From assembly GCF_004355185.1 (NCBI RefSeq), contig NZ_CP037922.1, positions 806,001 through 870,000 of the forward strand: a stretch of 64,000 nt of DNA, written 5' to 3'. The stretch is from Hymenobacter radiodurans. GTDB taxonomy: Bacteria; Bacteroidota; Bacteroidia; Cytophagales; Hymenobacteraceae. The notes under the pieces are model-generated. The model saw only the letters and a program-made list of their open reading frames with translations. It did not search any database and was not told the DNA's origin. Below, in pieces: positions 27,155-37,600 of this stretch (positions are counted from its first letter, which is position 1; every line of letters begins with the position of its first letter). The translations under genes and the position numbers were made by a program.

Positions 27155-28039
27155 TTAGGACGCTGGCAGAAAGCAGTGCTGATTGTCGTGGGCAAACTGC
27201 TCTATGGTATGGGGCGCGTGGCCCGTGAGCTCTTGCACGGTGGAAGTGGTATGGGCCGCGTAGCCAGCTCTGCTGATGGCGTGCAGCTCCAGCAAAGCAT
27301 TAGTCAGCCAAGGGGGTAGCTGCTGAGCCATTGCCTGTCGGGCAGCGGCTTCGGGTACATCTACGTACTCAACTGCCCGACCACACGCCTTGCTGATGGC
27401 CTGTGCCACTTCCTGCCCACTGACAGCTGCGGGCCCGGTCAATGTGTAAGCCTGGCCGTGATGCTGGTTTATGTCGGCCGTCAAAATGGTGGCTGCTACG
27501 GCGGCAATATCACGCACGTCGATGTACGCAACTTTTGAATCACCCAACGGTAGATAAAACTTGCCCTCATGCCGGATGGAGTGGCCGTATTGCTCCGCGA
27601 AGTTTTGCATAAAGCCCCCTGGACGTAAGATGCAGTATGCCAGGCCGCTTTGCTCCAAATACTTTTCTACCTCGCGGTGCCAGCGCCCGAACTGTATTCC
27701 CGGTTCGGCATCGGCCCCGGCCACCGACAGCCGCACAATCTGACGTACACCCGCCTCCTTGGCAATATCGATAAACTGCTTGCTGATTGCCACCTGGTCG
27801 TCGGTGACGGGCGTAATCATGAATACCCGACCCACGCCGGTTAGGGCAACGCGCAGGGTTGCGGGCTTATGAAAATCCATTTCCACCAGCTGCACGCCGG
27901 AAGTAATGTGGCTGAATCGGTCGCCCTTAATAAGGGAGTGCACGCCGGCGCGCACCGTTAGGCCCCGGTTGGCCAGGGCCAATACTGCTTCGGTGCCTAC
28001 AGTGCCCGTTGCGCCAGTAACCAGAATTGTATGCGACAT
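27155..28039 (-). CDS. NmrA-like NAD(P)-binding oxidoreductase (atypical SDR)
   Basis: A 294-residue protein with a Rossmann start TILVTGATGTVGTEAV (GxxGxxG). It continues with FMITPVTDDQVAISKQFID, VRQIVRLSVAGAD and YCILRPGGFMQNFAEQYG, which is the pattern of NmrA/QOR2-type atypical short-chain dehydrogenases. The usual catalytic YxxxK is not obvious. It could be a quinone or NAD(P)H-sensing reductase; the substrate is unknown. It converges on the disordered-protein operon. Confidence 0.85.
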   Translation of the reverse strand: MSHTILVTGATGTVGTEAVLALANRGLTVRAGVHSLIKGDRFSHITSGVQLVEMDFHKPATLRVALTGVGRVFMITPVTDDQVAISKQFIDIAKEAGVRQIVRLSVAGADAEPGIQFGRWHREVEKYLEQSGLAYCILRPGGFMQNFAEQYGHSIRHEGKFYLPLGDSKVAYIDVRDIAAVAATILTADINQHHGQAYTLTGPAAVSGQEVAQAISKACGRAVEYVDVPEAAARQAMAQQLPPWLTNALLELHAISRAGYAAHTTSTVQELTGHAPHTIEQFAHDNQHCFLPAS

Positions 28040-28125
28040 GTGGTAGGTGTTGAGGGGTGAAGTTGAAAGAGCAGCGAGTGACGTGCTCGTATGCTAAACG
28101 TACTGATTCCTGCTTTCAGCAGCTA

Positions 28126-28995
28126 TTATTTCTTCACGTAAGCCGCCCGGAATATTTTTCCTTTCTCATTGCTGAGCAGAAAGTCGTGGTCGTTGATAAA
28201 AACGATGGCCTCAGCCTGTCCGGTTTGCGGAAGTGGCAAGCAACTCTTAGCTCCGTCAAAAAGCTTGGCACCCGCAGTGCGCTCAATCAGGTATGCGTAG
28301 CCGTAGCCCAGCAAGGCCACCGTACGTCCATCCGGGCTGATGTCGGCGGCAGTAATCCAGGTATTCGTTTGCATGCTGTCTACCAGGCGGGCCGTATAGG
28401 TGCCGGGGCGGGCAGGCAACACATAATACTTTACCCAGTTGCCCTCACCGCGGTTTTTGGTAAATAAGTGCAGGCTATCCTGATAGAAGAAAAAAGCCTC
28501 GCAGTCGAAATTGCGGGCGACTTTTTTGGGTGGAAACGCTCGCTGGTCGGGATACGCAAACCGAATCGTGTCAACTTCCTTCAACTCGGGGCCGCGGAGG
28601 CGATAAATGGCCAGGTTGCGGCGCTTATTCTGGTTGTTGCCAAAGTCGCCGATGTAAATGTTGCCTTCCTCATCCCGTGCCAAGTCCTCCCAATCGATGT
28701 TGGTGAGCGGCGCCAAATCCAGCTCCTGCAGCTTATCGCCCTGCATGGTTACTTTGTAGAGCTTGGCCGTGTTGCCACCGTCGCCGTGGGTCCAGAGGTC
28801 GCCTTCCTCATTGGCAATTTCCAGCCCCGAGCTTTCCACTACTTTATCTTTCTGCAAGCGGCCCACCTGCTTCACTTGGTAAGTCTGGCTAATCCGGTCG
28901 AAGTCGCCGCGCCCTTTGTCATTGGCACAGCCACAGAGCACCGTATGAAAAAAGATGAGAAGGGGGAAAAGCTTGTCGCGTAGCAATAAGGCCAT
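28126..28995 (-). CDS. Exported beta-propeller lipoprotein, SdiA-regulated-like
   Basis: A 289-residue lipoprotein with a signal peptide ending in VLCGC. The body contains propeller-blade motifs: SSGLEIANEEGDLWTHGDGG, IDWEDLARDEEGNIYIGDFG and NRGEGNWVKYYVL, close to proteins annotated as SdiA-regulated domain in Bacteroidota. The likely role is extracellular binding rather than catalysis. Between it and the NmrA gene are 86 bases without a hairpin, so the two could be one transcript. Confidence 0.7.
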   Translation of the reverse strand: MALLLRDKLFPLLIFFHTVLCGCANDKGRGDFDRISQTYQVKQVGRLQKDKVVESSGLEIANEEGDLWTHGDGGNTAKLYKVTMQGDKLQELDLAPLTNIDWEDLARDEEGNIYIGDFGNNQNKRRNLAIYRLRGPELKEVDTIRFAYPDQRAFPPKKVARNFDCEAFFFYQDSLHLFTKNRGEGNWVKYYVLPARPGTYTARLVDSMQTNTWITAADISPDGRTVALLGYGYAYLIERTAGAKLFDGAKSCLPLPQTGQAEAIVFINDHDFLLSNEKGKIFRAAYVKK

Positions 28996-29157
28996 GGAAT
29001 AATGAGTTAGCAGAATGCCGAATGCGATGCGCCGAATACGCTTGGCGCCACGTATTGCTCATCCATACGAAAGGCAAACCCAAATAGGCGAAGCAAGGCG
29101 CAAAACGCAAAAGATTAGCGTAGCTTGCCCCCATATGATTCGGCTATCGACCCTCTG

Positions 29158-29961
29158 ATGCTGCGACTTTTTAGATCTGTTATTGGTGCGTGCGTGTGCT
29201 TGGTGGCCTTACCAGTGCGTGGGCAGGAAATGGCTTCCATTTTGCCCCCCGCCGACTCCGTGCTGGTAGTTCAGGCTTCAGTGCCTAAGACGCGTTTGCG
29301 AGTCGCCGCGGCTACGTGGCGGGTAGCCGTGCCGGTCGCGCTTATCGGACTGGGCTATGCTGGCCGCAACGAGAATTTTGTGGACGAGGCGAAAGAAGCT
29401 ATTCAGCACGAAACCCGCGAGGCTTTTCCCCAATTTCATACGCACTTAGATGATTACTCGCGGCATGCGCCTATTGCACTAGCATTTGCTTTGCAAACGG
29501 CAGGCTTGCATGGCGAACGAGGTCTGCTGCCGTTTACGCTGATTTACGGCCTCTCGCACGTCGTAAACACGACGCTCACCAGCGGGCTCAAACGCCTGGC
29601 GCAGGAGCGTCGCCCCGACGTGGCCGCCGATTTTTCCTCGTTTCCTTCCGCCCACACCAGTGAAGCCTTTATGACGGCCACACTTCTGCACGAGCAGTTT
29701 GGGAAAACTCATCCCTGGGTAAGTGTGGCCGGCTATTCTATGGCCGTAGCTACCGGCACCATGCGCGTGCTCAACGACCGACACTGGACTTCCGACGTAA
29801 TGGCTGGCGCGGCAGTCGGGTTTCTTTCTGCCGAAACGGTGTGGCGCCTGTATCCGGTGCTAGCCCGGCAGCTACCGGGGCATTGGGGCCAAAAAATGTT
29901 GTTGGTGCCTACGTATGCACCCAATGGCGCGGTGGGCGCGGCCTTGGCGTTGCACTTATAA
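29158..29961 (+). CDS. PAP2-family membrane-associated phosphatase
   Basis: A 267-residue protein with signal peptide (VIGACVCLVALPVRGQ). The three acid phosphatase motifs are visible: KRLAQERRP, SFPSAHTSEAF and RVLNDRHWTSDVMAG, giving the catalytic His pair and the Arg. It should remove phosphate from a lipid such as undecaprenyl pyrophosphate or phosphatidate outside the membrane. The start at 29158 is chosen to give a proper signal peptide. The gene is divergent from the propeller lipoprotein. Confidence 0.87.
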   Translation: MLRLFRSVIGACVCLVALPVRGQEMASILPPADSVLVVQASVPKTRLRVAAATWRVAVPVALIGLGYAGRNENFVDEAKEAIQHETREAFPQFHTHLDDYSRHAPIALAFALQTAGLHGERGLLPFTLIYGLSHVVNTTLTSGLKRLAQERRPDVAADFSSFPSAHTSEAFMTATLLHEQFGKTHPWVSVAGYSMAVATGTMRVLNDRHWTSDVMAGAAVGFLSAETVWRLYPVLARQLPGHWGQKMLLVPTYAPNGAVGAALALHL

Positions 29962-29975
29962 GCGGAATATGTAGT

Positions 29976-29999
29976 GGAAAAAGCCCCCAGAGTAATTCT
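29976..29999. other. Half of a GCCCCCAG-family terminator
   Basis: TGGAAAAAGCCCCCAGAG is present after the PAP2 stop, in the place of a terminator between converging genes, but the matching right arm (CTGGGGGCTTTTT) is missing. The following bases are unrelated. It may be a decayed copy. Confidence 0.5.
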
Positions 30000-30034
30000 A
30001 TTGGTTGGGCCTGACTGCAAGTACACTGCTGGAG

Positions 30035-31030
30035 CTAAAACTGCAGGTAAGGTTGCAGTTTCTCGAAGGTCGCATCGTCGAGGATACGAATTTTGCGGAG
30101 GTCGGTGGCTTGCTGGTAAGGGCCGTGTTGCTGCCGATACGCTACCAACACCCGACCCAGACGCAACCCCACATACGGATGGTCTTTTAGCTCGGCCAGC
30201 GTGGCATTGTTTACATCAATAGCCGTAGGGGTGAAGCTCGCCGCGACGAACGTGTACTTGCGCAGGCTATCCACTAGGTCGGGGGGCAAATTGAAGATTT
30301 CGCCCAGCTGCTCTTCCCTAGAAAAGCCCCCCAGCCGCGCCCGATAAGCCACCACCCGGCTCGACAGTCCGCGCCCGATACCCCGAATCTGCATAAGCTG
30401 GGTTGTGTCGGCCGCGTTCAGGTCGAAAGGAGCCAGATTGGTCGGCTTGCGCGGGAACTTACTGACCGGAAACGAAGAAGGCCGCTCCGGATAGCGGTTT
30501 TTGGCGGTAGCATAAGCCGTGCGAGCGGGCAGCTCATCAGGTAGCAGCATATACGGAGCAAGGCGAGCGTACACGGAGTCGGGGAGGCCGTACGTGCGAC
30601 GAATCTGGGCTTTGGCTTTAAATCCCTGAATAACATCGCGGTACTTCACCATTCGCTGCGCTACGTAGTGCGGCACCCCGCGCGCTTCCCAATCAGTGGC
30701 CGACAACGCATTCGGGTCGAACGCAGCAAGTGCTACCTGCGCTACGGGCGGCTGGGGGGCTTTTTGGCGGGGGTAGCGGTTGGCGTAGGTGCGCGGCCGA
30801 CGAGCAGCAGCCAGTTCGGCGGCCAGAGCGTCAAGCTGCTGTTGGTCGGCTTTGGGATTGTAGTGCGGGAGAGCCGGCTGAAGCAGCTGCGGCAACACCA
30901 GCCAGAGCACGAGTAGTAGCAATAGCACTACAAACCCGGACGTCTCGCGGCGCGAGAATCCAAAATACCGCCGCACCGCGTCGCGTAGGGCTATGTGCGG
31001 GGCTTTGCGCGGGCGCTGATGCTTAAGCAC
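30035..31030 (-). CDS. Helix-hairpin-helix (ComEA-like) protein
   Basis: A 331-residue protein with an N-terminal membrane segment (GFVVLLLLLVLWLVLPQLL). The rest holds several helix-hairpin-helix units: FDPNALSATDWEARGVPHYV, FDLNAADTTQLMQIRGIGRG and IDVNNATLAELKDHPYVGLR, with the G-h-G turn most clear in the second. Such proteins resemble ComEA-type DNA-binding proteins; a single membrane anchor with DNA-binding repeats would fit DNA uptake, but this is inference. The usual comEC neighbour is absent from the window. Confidence 0.82.
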   Translation of the reverse strand: MLKHQRPRKAPHIALRDAVRRYFGFSRRETSGFVVLLLLLVLWLVLPQLLQPALPHYNPKADQQQLDALAAELAAARRPRTYANRYPRQKAPQPPVAQVALAAFDPNALSATDWEARGVPHYVAQRMVKYRDVIQGFKAKAQIRRTYGLPDSVYARLAPYMLLPDELPARTAYATAKNRYPERPSSFPVSKFPRKPTNLAPFDLNAADTTQLMQIRGIGRGLSSRVVAYRARLGGFSREEQLGEIFNLPPDLVDSLRKYTFVAASFTPTAIDVNNATLAELKDHPYVGLRLGRVLVAYRQQHGPYQQATDLRKIRILDDATFEKLQPYLQF

Positions 31031-31268
31031 GAAGAAGGTAGAATATAACTAAAAACTGATACTAGCTACTCACGTAAATCAACCGGCGCATTTGCATAAA
31101 TCAAGCCTTAAAGCGTTTGCAGTGCAATTAATTTATGATCAGATAAGTTAAAATAGCTGAATTGCCCGCTGAGCGAGGGTATGAAGTGCGGGCTAAAAAT
31201 TGGCGAAAACCGCTGTAGCCCGTATCATTACGTATTCAATTTTCGTTCTGCTGCTCACGCCCTCACCT

Positions 31269-31877
31269 ATGCCCTCTGCCGTCATTCGTACCACTGAGTT
31301 TTTTGACCAGCTTGCCGCCACCGTGCAGGTGGTTCGTGGGGTAGTGACGCAGCGGCTGCGGCATCTGAGCGAAGATCAACTAAACCGTCGGCCTTCCCCA
31401 GATACTTGGAGTGTGGGGCAATGCCTAGAACATCTTACCATCGTGGGTGGCCATCATCTGCCGGCAGTGGTTCGTAAAATCAAGGCCGCGAGTGAGCGGA
31501 GCACCAAGCCAGCTGAGACGGTAAAATCAGGCTTTATTGGGGGCCGACTTGTGCAGGCTATGCGCACGCCCGTTAGTCAGAAAGCCCTTAAAACGCCCCA
31601 GCGCTACGCCCCCAGCGGCAGCCGCCTGCCCCGTACGGTAGTAGAAGTGTTTAGCCGTCAGCTCGATGAAATGTTGCACCTGATTGATCAGGCCCGGACC
31701 ATAAACGCCAATCGCGTGCGCATTCCTAATCCGCTGATTCCGCTGCTCCAATTACGCCTCACCGATGAATTTGCCTTTCTGGTGGCACATATAGAGCGCC
31801 ATATGGCGCAGGTAGAGCGCGTACTGCAAGCCACCAAGCGCCCCCAGGACGAGACAGAAACTAAGCCAGCCGAGTAA
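31269..31877 (+). CDS. DinB-family putative metal-dependent hydrolase
   Basis: A 202-residue four-helix protein of the DinB/YfiT family. It has the expected histidines: QCLEHLTIVGGHH early and VAHIERHMAQVERV near the C-terminus, for a mononuclear metal. The conserved tryptophan region DTWSVGQCLEHL is typical. I start at the ATG at 31269, since the upstream stretch to 31200 looks like a spurious extension. Family members include bacillithiol-dependent enzymes; the actual substrate is not known. Confidence 0.8.
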   Translation: MPSAVIRTTEFFDQLAATVQVVRGVVTQRLRHLSEDQLNRRPSPDTWSVGQCLEHLTIVGGHHLPAVVRKIKAASERSTKPAETVKSGFIGGRLVQAMRTPVSQKALKTPQRYAPSGSRLPRTVVEVFSRQLDEMLHLIDQARTINANRVRIPNPLIPLLQLRLTDEFAFLVAHIERHMAQVERVLQATKRPQDETETKPAE

Positions 31878-31880
31878 GCA

Positions 31881-32642
31881 TTAATGATGATGCTCGTGCT
31901 CCGGAGGGGCCGGCAGTTCCGCTGCCGCGCGGGGCAATAGTGCCGTGGGCACAAGCGGATAATGGTGGTGCACATGGTGAAATGCAAACGAAGCGACTAC
32001 CGGTGTCCAGATCTGCGCGAGCGAAGCCGCTACCCGTGCTGCGGGGTTCTGAACAGCTAAGTGGTGCGGAATATAGGAGGCCCAGATTGGCATGGTAGCG
32101 CTCATAAAGAAGGCCACGCCCCAATATACCAACCCGACCAGGGAGCCCGCAAAAACATAAAGCCCTACGAAAGCAGCCAGCAAAGCCACCGTATACATCG
32201 TCTCGATAAGCTGCTTGCGGCGGGTGTGGGGGGCAATTTTCCACGACTCGCGGCGCAGCGTCAGGATATGGTAGGGGCCTTGCCACAGCACCCGCGAAAA
32301 CCGCCAGTTGGCGGGTGCACCTTCCGGGTCTTCCTCCGTAAGGCAGCGACCGTGGTGGCGCAAATGCGTTACCTGCATGGCGTGACCACTTTTCAAAATA
32401 AGCAACGCGCTAAGTGCCAGTACGCGCTCATTCGCGGCTTTAGACAAGCCCAGCGCATGGTGCATGGCGTCATGCATCTGCACGAAAGCCGCCAAGCACA
32501 CTGCTACTGCCAACGGGACCGCGACCCACCACCAGCCGGCCAAAGCGGCGGCTACATAAAGTGCGGCCAGCACCCACGGGCGGGCTAGTTCAATCCGGCG
32601 CTGCTGGGTGGTGAGCTGTAAGTGGGCGGCGACTTTACTCAT
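31881..32642 (-). CDS. Fatty acid desaturase-like di-iron membrane protein
   Basis: A 253-residue membrane protein. The three histidine boxes are HDAMHH, HLRHH and HHVHHH, the standard di-iron ligands of membrane desaturases and hydroxylases. Several hydrophobic helices are present, and the C-terminus is His-rich (PEHEHHH). The start at 32642 overlaps the stop of the DUF4166 gene (ATGAGTAA), so the two are translationally coupled. It probably acts on a lipid or carotenoid; the exact substrate is unknown. Confidence 0.82.
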   Translation of the reverse strand: MSKVAAHLQLTTQQRRIELARPWVLAALYVAAALAGWWWVAVPLAVAVCLAAFVQMHDAMHHALGLSKAANERVLALSALLILKSGHAMQVTHLRHHGRCLTEEDPEGAPANWRFSRVLWQGPYHILTLRRESWKIAPHTRRKQLIETMYTVALLAAFVGLYVFAGSLVGLVYWGVAFFMSATMPIWASYIPHHLAVQNPAARVAASLAQIWTPVVASFAFHHVHHHYPLVPTALLPRAAAELPAPPEHEHHH

Positions 32643-33390
32643 AATAGTGATAGTTAAGTAGAGGTAATGACAAGCAGCAGATTGTGGCTAGTATGCACCG
32701 TAACGGCGCTTCATTCTCGTCTTTCCTCCCGTCGGGGCAAGGCATATGCCGGAATCCGTTCGGGGGCAATTCTTGCCAGCGGGGCTGAAAGGAGCCATGG
32801 TAACCGAATAACTTTCCAAACGTCGGGTTGCGCACTTCTACCTTGATGCGGTAGCACGCGGCGGCATCATCATACCATTCCTCTACATCGGCCAACCCAG
32901 AGAATAACATGGGAAAGCGAAACCAGAACGGCCCCTCATAAAACCGCTGCTCCCCGGAGCGTAGTCGCAGTCCACCTCGTTCTGATACCGACAAATCGAT
33001 ATCCACGGCCAGATGCTGATGGGTGCCTAGGTAATCGACAATGCGGTTGCGCCCGGTGCTACGAATCATAGTTGCGTCGAAGCAGCGGGTACGCTTCGGA
33101 AAGGAGAAGCGCCGAATCCACGACACGGTTTCACGCCCAAAGGAGTCGCGGTAAGCATAGTTTTCGATGCGAAACGGCACATTTTGGCCCGCATCGGGAA
33201 ACATGATATGGCGTAGCAAACCGATCCGCAGGAAAGGCTGGGTATAAAACGGGCCGTGCCACACACGCTCCATAGTACCCTCGCCAATAAAAGCTCGGTG
33301 GTCGTCGCTGGCAAAAGCCAGCCGCTCCTGCATTCGCGGATGAAGTTTGGTGAACTCAGTACCTAATTGCTGCTGATAGATGGAGGCCAT
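32635..33390 (-). CDS. DUF4166 domain-containing protein
   Basis: A 251-residue protein of the DUF4166 family. It begins MASIYQQQLGTEFTKLHPRM and includes GEGTMERVWHG and PFRIENYAYRDSFGRETVSW, recurring in that family. No catalytic motif is known. In other bacteria DUF4166 domains are often fused or adjacent to epimerases or SRPBCC/DoxX-like domains, as here. I choose the ATG at 33390 since the frame extends further only into the intergenic part. It ends inside the first bases of the desaturase. Confidence 0.8.
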   Translation of the reverse strand: MASIYQQQLGTEFTKLHPRMQERLAFASDDHRAFIGEGTMERVWHGPFYTQPFLRIGLLRHIMFPDAGQNVPFRIENYAYRDSFGRETVSWIRRFSFPKRTRCFDATMIRSTGRNRIVDYLGTHQHLAVDIDLSVSERGGLRLRSGEQRFYEGPFWFRFPMLFSGLADVEEWYDDAAACYRIKVEVRNPTFGKLFGYHGSFQPRWQELPPNGFRHMPCPDGRKDENEAPLRCILATICCLSLPLLNYHYYE

Positions 33391-33442
33391 AAAGAGGGTA
33401 GAGAAAGCGAATAAATATTCGGTAGTTCGGCGTCTAGCCAGC

Positions 33443-34366
33443 TCAGACTGGTGCCATGGGTGGCGGCTGGCGAAGGCAATTGCGGGCACTCGGCAAATCA
33501 TCGAGGCTAAGCAGCCCCACGGCGGCCAGCACCAGCATAGAAGCGTTGAGCGTAACGGGATTAAAAGGCGCCACGAAAATGGCCGGCTGGCTAAAAATGG
33601 CCCCCAGTCCCAATACCACGAGCCCTAGCATATTCAGCCAATACACAGGCCGCAAATACCGTAGCGGCAGCAGCCAGAATAGTAAGCCAAACACGATTTC
33701 ACCCACGCCCACCGCGCTTGCCACGTATCGGGCGGCTTCAGCCGTGAAGCCCGCGCCTTGCAGAATACTTAGCTCACCGGTATCCGGGTAAAGCAGTTTG
33801 GGCACTACGCCCTGATATATCCAGCAAAAGCTTAAGACCAACCGAACTACTAGCTGAATAATTGCCAGGCGAATAGAAGCACTTGGCTTGATTCCCTTCT
33901 CTAGCCAGAGCCGCAGACAATCGAAGCTCCAGGCGGTAGCCCAGCCCATAAGGGGCCGAAACGCAAGTCGGTCGAGCACGCGGCCGGGCGCCCCAAAACG
34001 CGTCTGATAATCGTAGCCCGTAAGAAAGCGCAGGCCCTCCGGCGTCGGGACGTATTTCCAATAGCCAGCCCCGGTTTGGATTAGCGAAAGCCACTCATCC
34101 GACCAGAACTTAAGCACCGAAGTACGCTCGCCATTTTTCTCCTTGGTGCCTACACTTTCACCCCGACCAGCCACGCCCAAGCCAAAGCCGATGCGCGTAG
34201 CGTACAGAAACCGTTGGGGCTCAGAATCTACAGAGCGGGGCAGGTAGCGAATCTCGGTAAAGCGCAAATCCCACTGCTGATGTAAGTCGGGTTGCTGGGT
34301 ATGATCCCAGAGCGCGTCCATAGGACAGCGGATCAGGGTTTCAACGTAGATAGGCGGGTTTTTCAA
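33443..34366 (-). CDS. SRPBCC plus DoxX-like membrane protein
   Basis: About 307 residues. The N-terminal half is an SRPBCC ligand-binding fold (PIYVETLIRCPMDALW, TGYDYQTRFGAPGRVLDRLA). The C-terminal half has four hydrophobic helices of the DoxX-like type (LSFCWIYQGVVPKLLYPD, GVGEIVFGLLFWLLPLRY). The frame reaches 34495, but the family start lies just before PIYVET, which places it at a TTG at 34366; this is an uncommon start and should be viewed as tentative. It is first in a three-gene minus-strand cluster with DUF4166 and the desaturase. Confidence 0.75.
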   Translation of the reverse strand: MKNPPIYVETLIRCPMDALWDHTQQPDLHQQWDLRFTEIRYLPRSVDSEPQRFLYATRIGFGLGVAGRGESVGTKEKNGERTSVLKFWSDEWLSLIQTGAGYWKYVPTPEGLRFLTGYDYQTRFGAPGRVLDRLAFRPLMGWATAWSFDCLRLWLEKGIKPSASIRLAIIQLVVRLVLSFCWIYQGVVPKLLYPDTGELSILQGAGFTAEAARYVASAVGVGEIVFGLLFWLLPLRYLRPVYWLNMLGLVVLGLGAIFSQPAIFVAPFNPVTLNASMLVLAAVGLLSLDDLPSARNCLRQPPPMAPV

Positions 34367-34655
34367 AAGTGCGGGCCGGGTAGCAAACGACTGAAGAAAG
34401 GTAGGCGAAGCGCGGCAGGAAGGCAAGGGAAATAACAGATAAGTACTGAGCGTTGGAGGCAGAAAATCAGCGCTCAGCTTTGAGGTGGCACGCATGGTTG
34501 CCGAAGCAAGCGGGGGCTTTTTAGCGTCCAGTTTTTATTGAAAATGCCTGTAGCTGAACTGATCCGTAAAAATTCTCAACTGCTTTATGGAATCAGGGAG
34601 ATTTGCGCATCAGGTTTTTACCAACTTACCCACCGCTTTCTATTCCTCTATCCCT

Positions 34656-37600
34656 ATGCGTCTTTTTGGCTTATTATTTTTGCTGGTACTCGTCATGATT
34701 AGCCCCACTTCTACCTCGGCGCCCGACCCCAAAAAATGGCGCCAGATTGACGCGTTGTTAGCCAAAGATCAAACGGCCTCGGCGGCCAAGCTCGTCGATG
34801 AGATTTACCGCCAGGCCCGGCAGCGCCAGGATACGCCGGAGTACCTGCGGGCCGTACTGTATAAGCTGCGGCTGCTGGAAGAAAAGGAAGAAGACGCGCA
34901 GGAAAAGGCTATTGCCTTGGTGGAGGCTGATCTAAAAACGGCCAAATTTCCCGCTAGGCCCATCCTGCATAGTTTGCTGGCCCAACTCTACGCCCGGTAC
35001 TACGACGAGCACCGCTACCAGCTCTACGACCGTACCACCCAGGCCAGCCCCGACTCAGTTGATATTCGCACCTGGGATGCCGCCCGCCTGGGCAGCGCCG
35101 TGGTGCGCCACTACCGCGCTTCCGTGGCCGATGAGCCCCAGCGCCTGCAACAAATGACGCTAAAGGAGCTGGGCTACGCCGTACGTTTGGGCGATGCGGA
35201 AGGCCAAGCGCTGCGCCCCACGCTCTATGATTTGCTGGCTCACCGAGCCGTTTCGGGCCTGGAAAACGATGAATTCTACATTACAACGCCCGCCCAGCAG
35301 TTCGAGCTTCAGGATAAAACGCTGTTTGGCCCCGCCACCGAGTTTGCTAATTTAAAGCTGAGTGCGCCGGCCGCCGATTCACTGAACGGACAGTTTCATG
35401 CCCTACAAATATTGCAGCAGCTCACGGCTTTTCGTCTGCAAGCCAACAACCCAGCGGCCCTGGCCGACGTGGAGCTGGAACGCCTGCGCTTCGTGCACGA
35501 GCATACAGAGCTAAATACCAACGACGAGCTATACCAGGCCGCCCTAGCCCGTAGCGCAGAATCGTTTAAAGCCCTGCCCATATCCACCCGGTTTCTGGCC
35601 GAGCAGGCTGAAAGCCTTGAAGAAAGTGAGCCAGTCAAGGCCCGAGCAATAGCTCTGGAAGCCGAGAAACGCTTTCCAAAGTCACTTGGGGGGCAAAAAG
35701 CCTTGGCGCTCCGGCGTAAAATAGAGGCGGTGGAAGTAGCCTTTACTACAGAGGAGGTGCTACTGCCAAATCAGGCGTGGCTGCTGAAGCTGGACGTGCG
35801 CAACGCCCCCAAGCTCTACGCGAAGGCGTACCGGATGAGCACGGCTTTAGCCAGTCGTATGCAGGAGCAGCCTGAGTTATTCCGAAACCAGGAGTGGCGA
35901 AAAATACACGCTCGCGCCTTGAATGGTGCGCCAGTAGGAGCCTGGACACTAGCCTTGCCTGGCCCCACTGATTACAAAAGCCACTCGATACAAAATGCCG
36001 GGCCAGCGCTGCCGCTGGGGCGTTATCTTATCGTGGTAAGCACGGCGGCCGACAATCCTACCCAAAAGCGCGCTGGAGTTACCACCGTGTTCGCAGAGTT
36101 GAGCGTGAGCGAGTTAGGCCAGCTGCGTCGTCGCGACTCTGACCAGGAAGGAGCGGAACTGCTGGTGTTGCACCGTCAAAGCGGACAAGCACTGGCTGGG
36201 GTGCAGGTGGTGCCTTTTTTTCAATACTATGATCAAGCGAGCCGCGACTACAAGCGCCGTCGCGGGGACGCGCTTACTACCTCCGCCGAAGGGCTGACTC
36301 GCATAGCGCTAGGACTCAAAACGGGGGACAATACCCAGCTGGGGGGCATTTTGCTTACCAAAGGCCGCGACTCATTGCTGGTAACGGAAGGTGGCTATTA
36401 CTTCCCGCGTCGCAGCCGCAACCCCGAGCCAGAGCAGGCCGAGCGGCAGGCGTTTCTGTACACCGACCGCGCGATCTATCGGCCCGGCCAAACGCTGTAC
36501 TTCAAAGGCATTGTGACCGAAAGCCTGGCCGGCAAATCGCGGTTGCTAACCAAGGAAGCTGTATCGGTGCGGCTACAGGACGTGAATGGACAAACCGTGC
36601 AAACGCTGCCCTTCACCACGTCCGCGTTCGGTTCTTTTCACGGCTCCATCGTGCTGCCCACGGGCCTGTTGAATGGCGAAATGAGCCTGCAAACCGACTA
36701 TGGCAGCGTCAGCTTTGCCGTTGAAGACTACAAACGGCCCACGTTTCAGGTTACGTTTGAGCCGGTGCAAGGCACGCCAGTGCTGGGCCAGGAGATAACC
36801 ATGCGCGGCAAAGCCACTGCCTACGCCGGCCAGCCGATAGATGGCGCCGCGGTAAGCTACCGCGTCACGCGCCGTACGCTGTGGCCCATGTTTGGCCGGG
36901 GCATTGGAGGCGGGCGGCCCGAGATGGAGATTTTGAGTGGCACAACCCAAACCGATTCGGTGGGGGCTTTTTGGTAAAATTTGTGGCCAAAGGCGAGGAA
37001 CTTGGCCAAAGCAAGCGCGGCCCCTGGGAGCCCGGCTACGTGTTTGAAATAACCGCCGACGTAACCGACGCAGCCGGCGAAACCCGCACCGGCAAGGAGC
37101 AGGTGAGTATTGGGAAGGAAGCCCTGACATTGCGCCTGGAACTGCCCGAGTTGCTGAACCGCGAAAAAATGCCCCCCATTCGGCTGTTCAGCACCAACGC
37201 CACGGGCGAAGCCCAGCCCGCCCGCGGCACGCTGAGCCTTTACCGCCTCACGCCACCCGCCCGCGCCCTGCGCCCCCGGGTCTGGGAGCGGCCCGAGCGT
37301 GAAGCGCTGAGCCCGGAGGAGTTTAAGCGCCTGTTTCCGCTGGATGCTTACGCCAAGGAAGACAACGACAGCACCTGGACCCGTACGCTGGTGCTAACCC
37401 AGGCATTTGATACCGAAAAATCGACACTCCTGCCTGCGCTCAATGTCGCGCTGGGCCAGCAGCAGCCCGGTCGCTACCTGCTGGAAGCCACAGCCGCAAC
37501 CAACGCAACGGGGCAGCCAGCCAAGACGGAGCAACGATTCACCCTGTATGCGTCTTCGGCCAAAACACTGCCTATTCCTACGCCTGATTGGTTTATCTCG

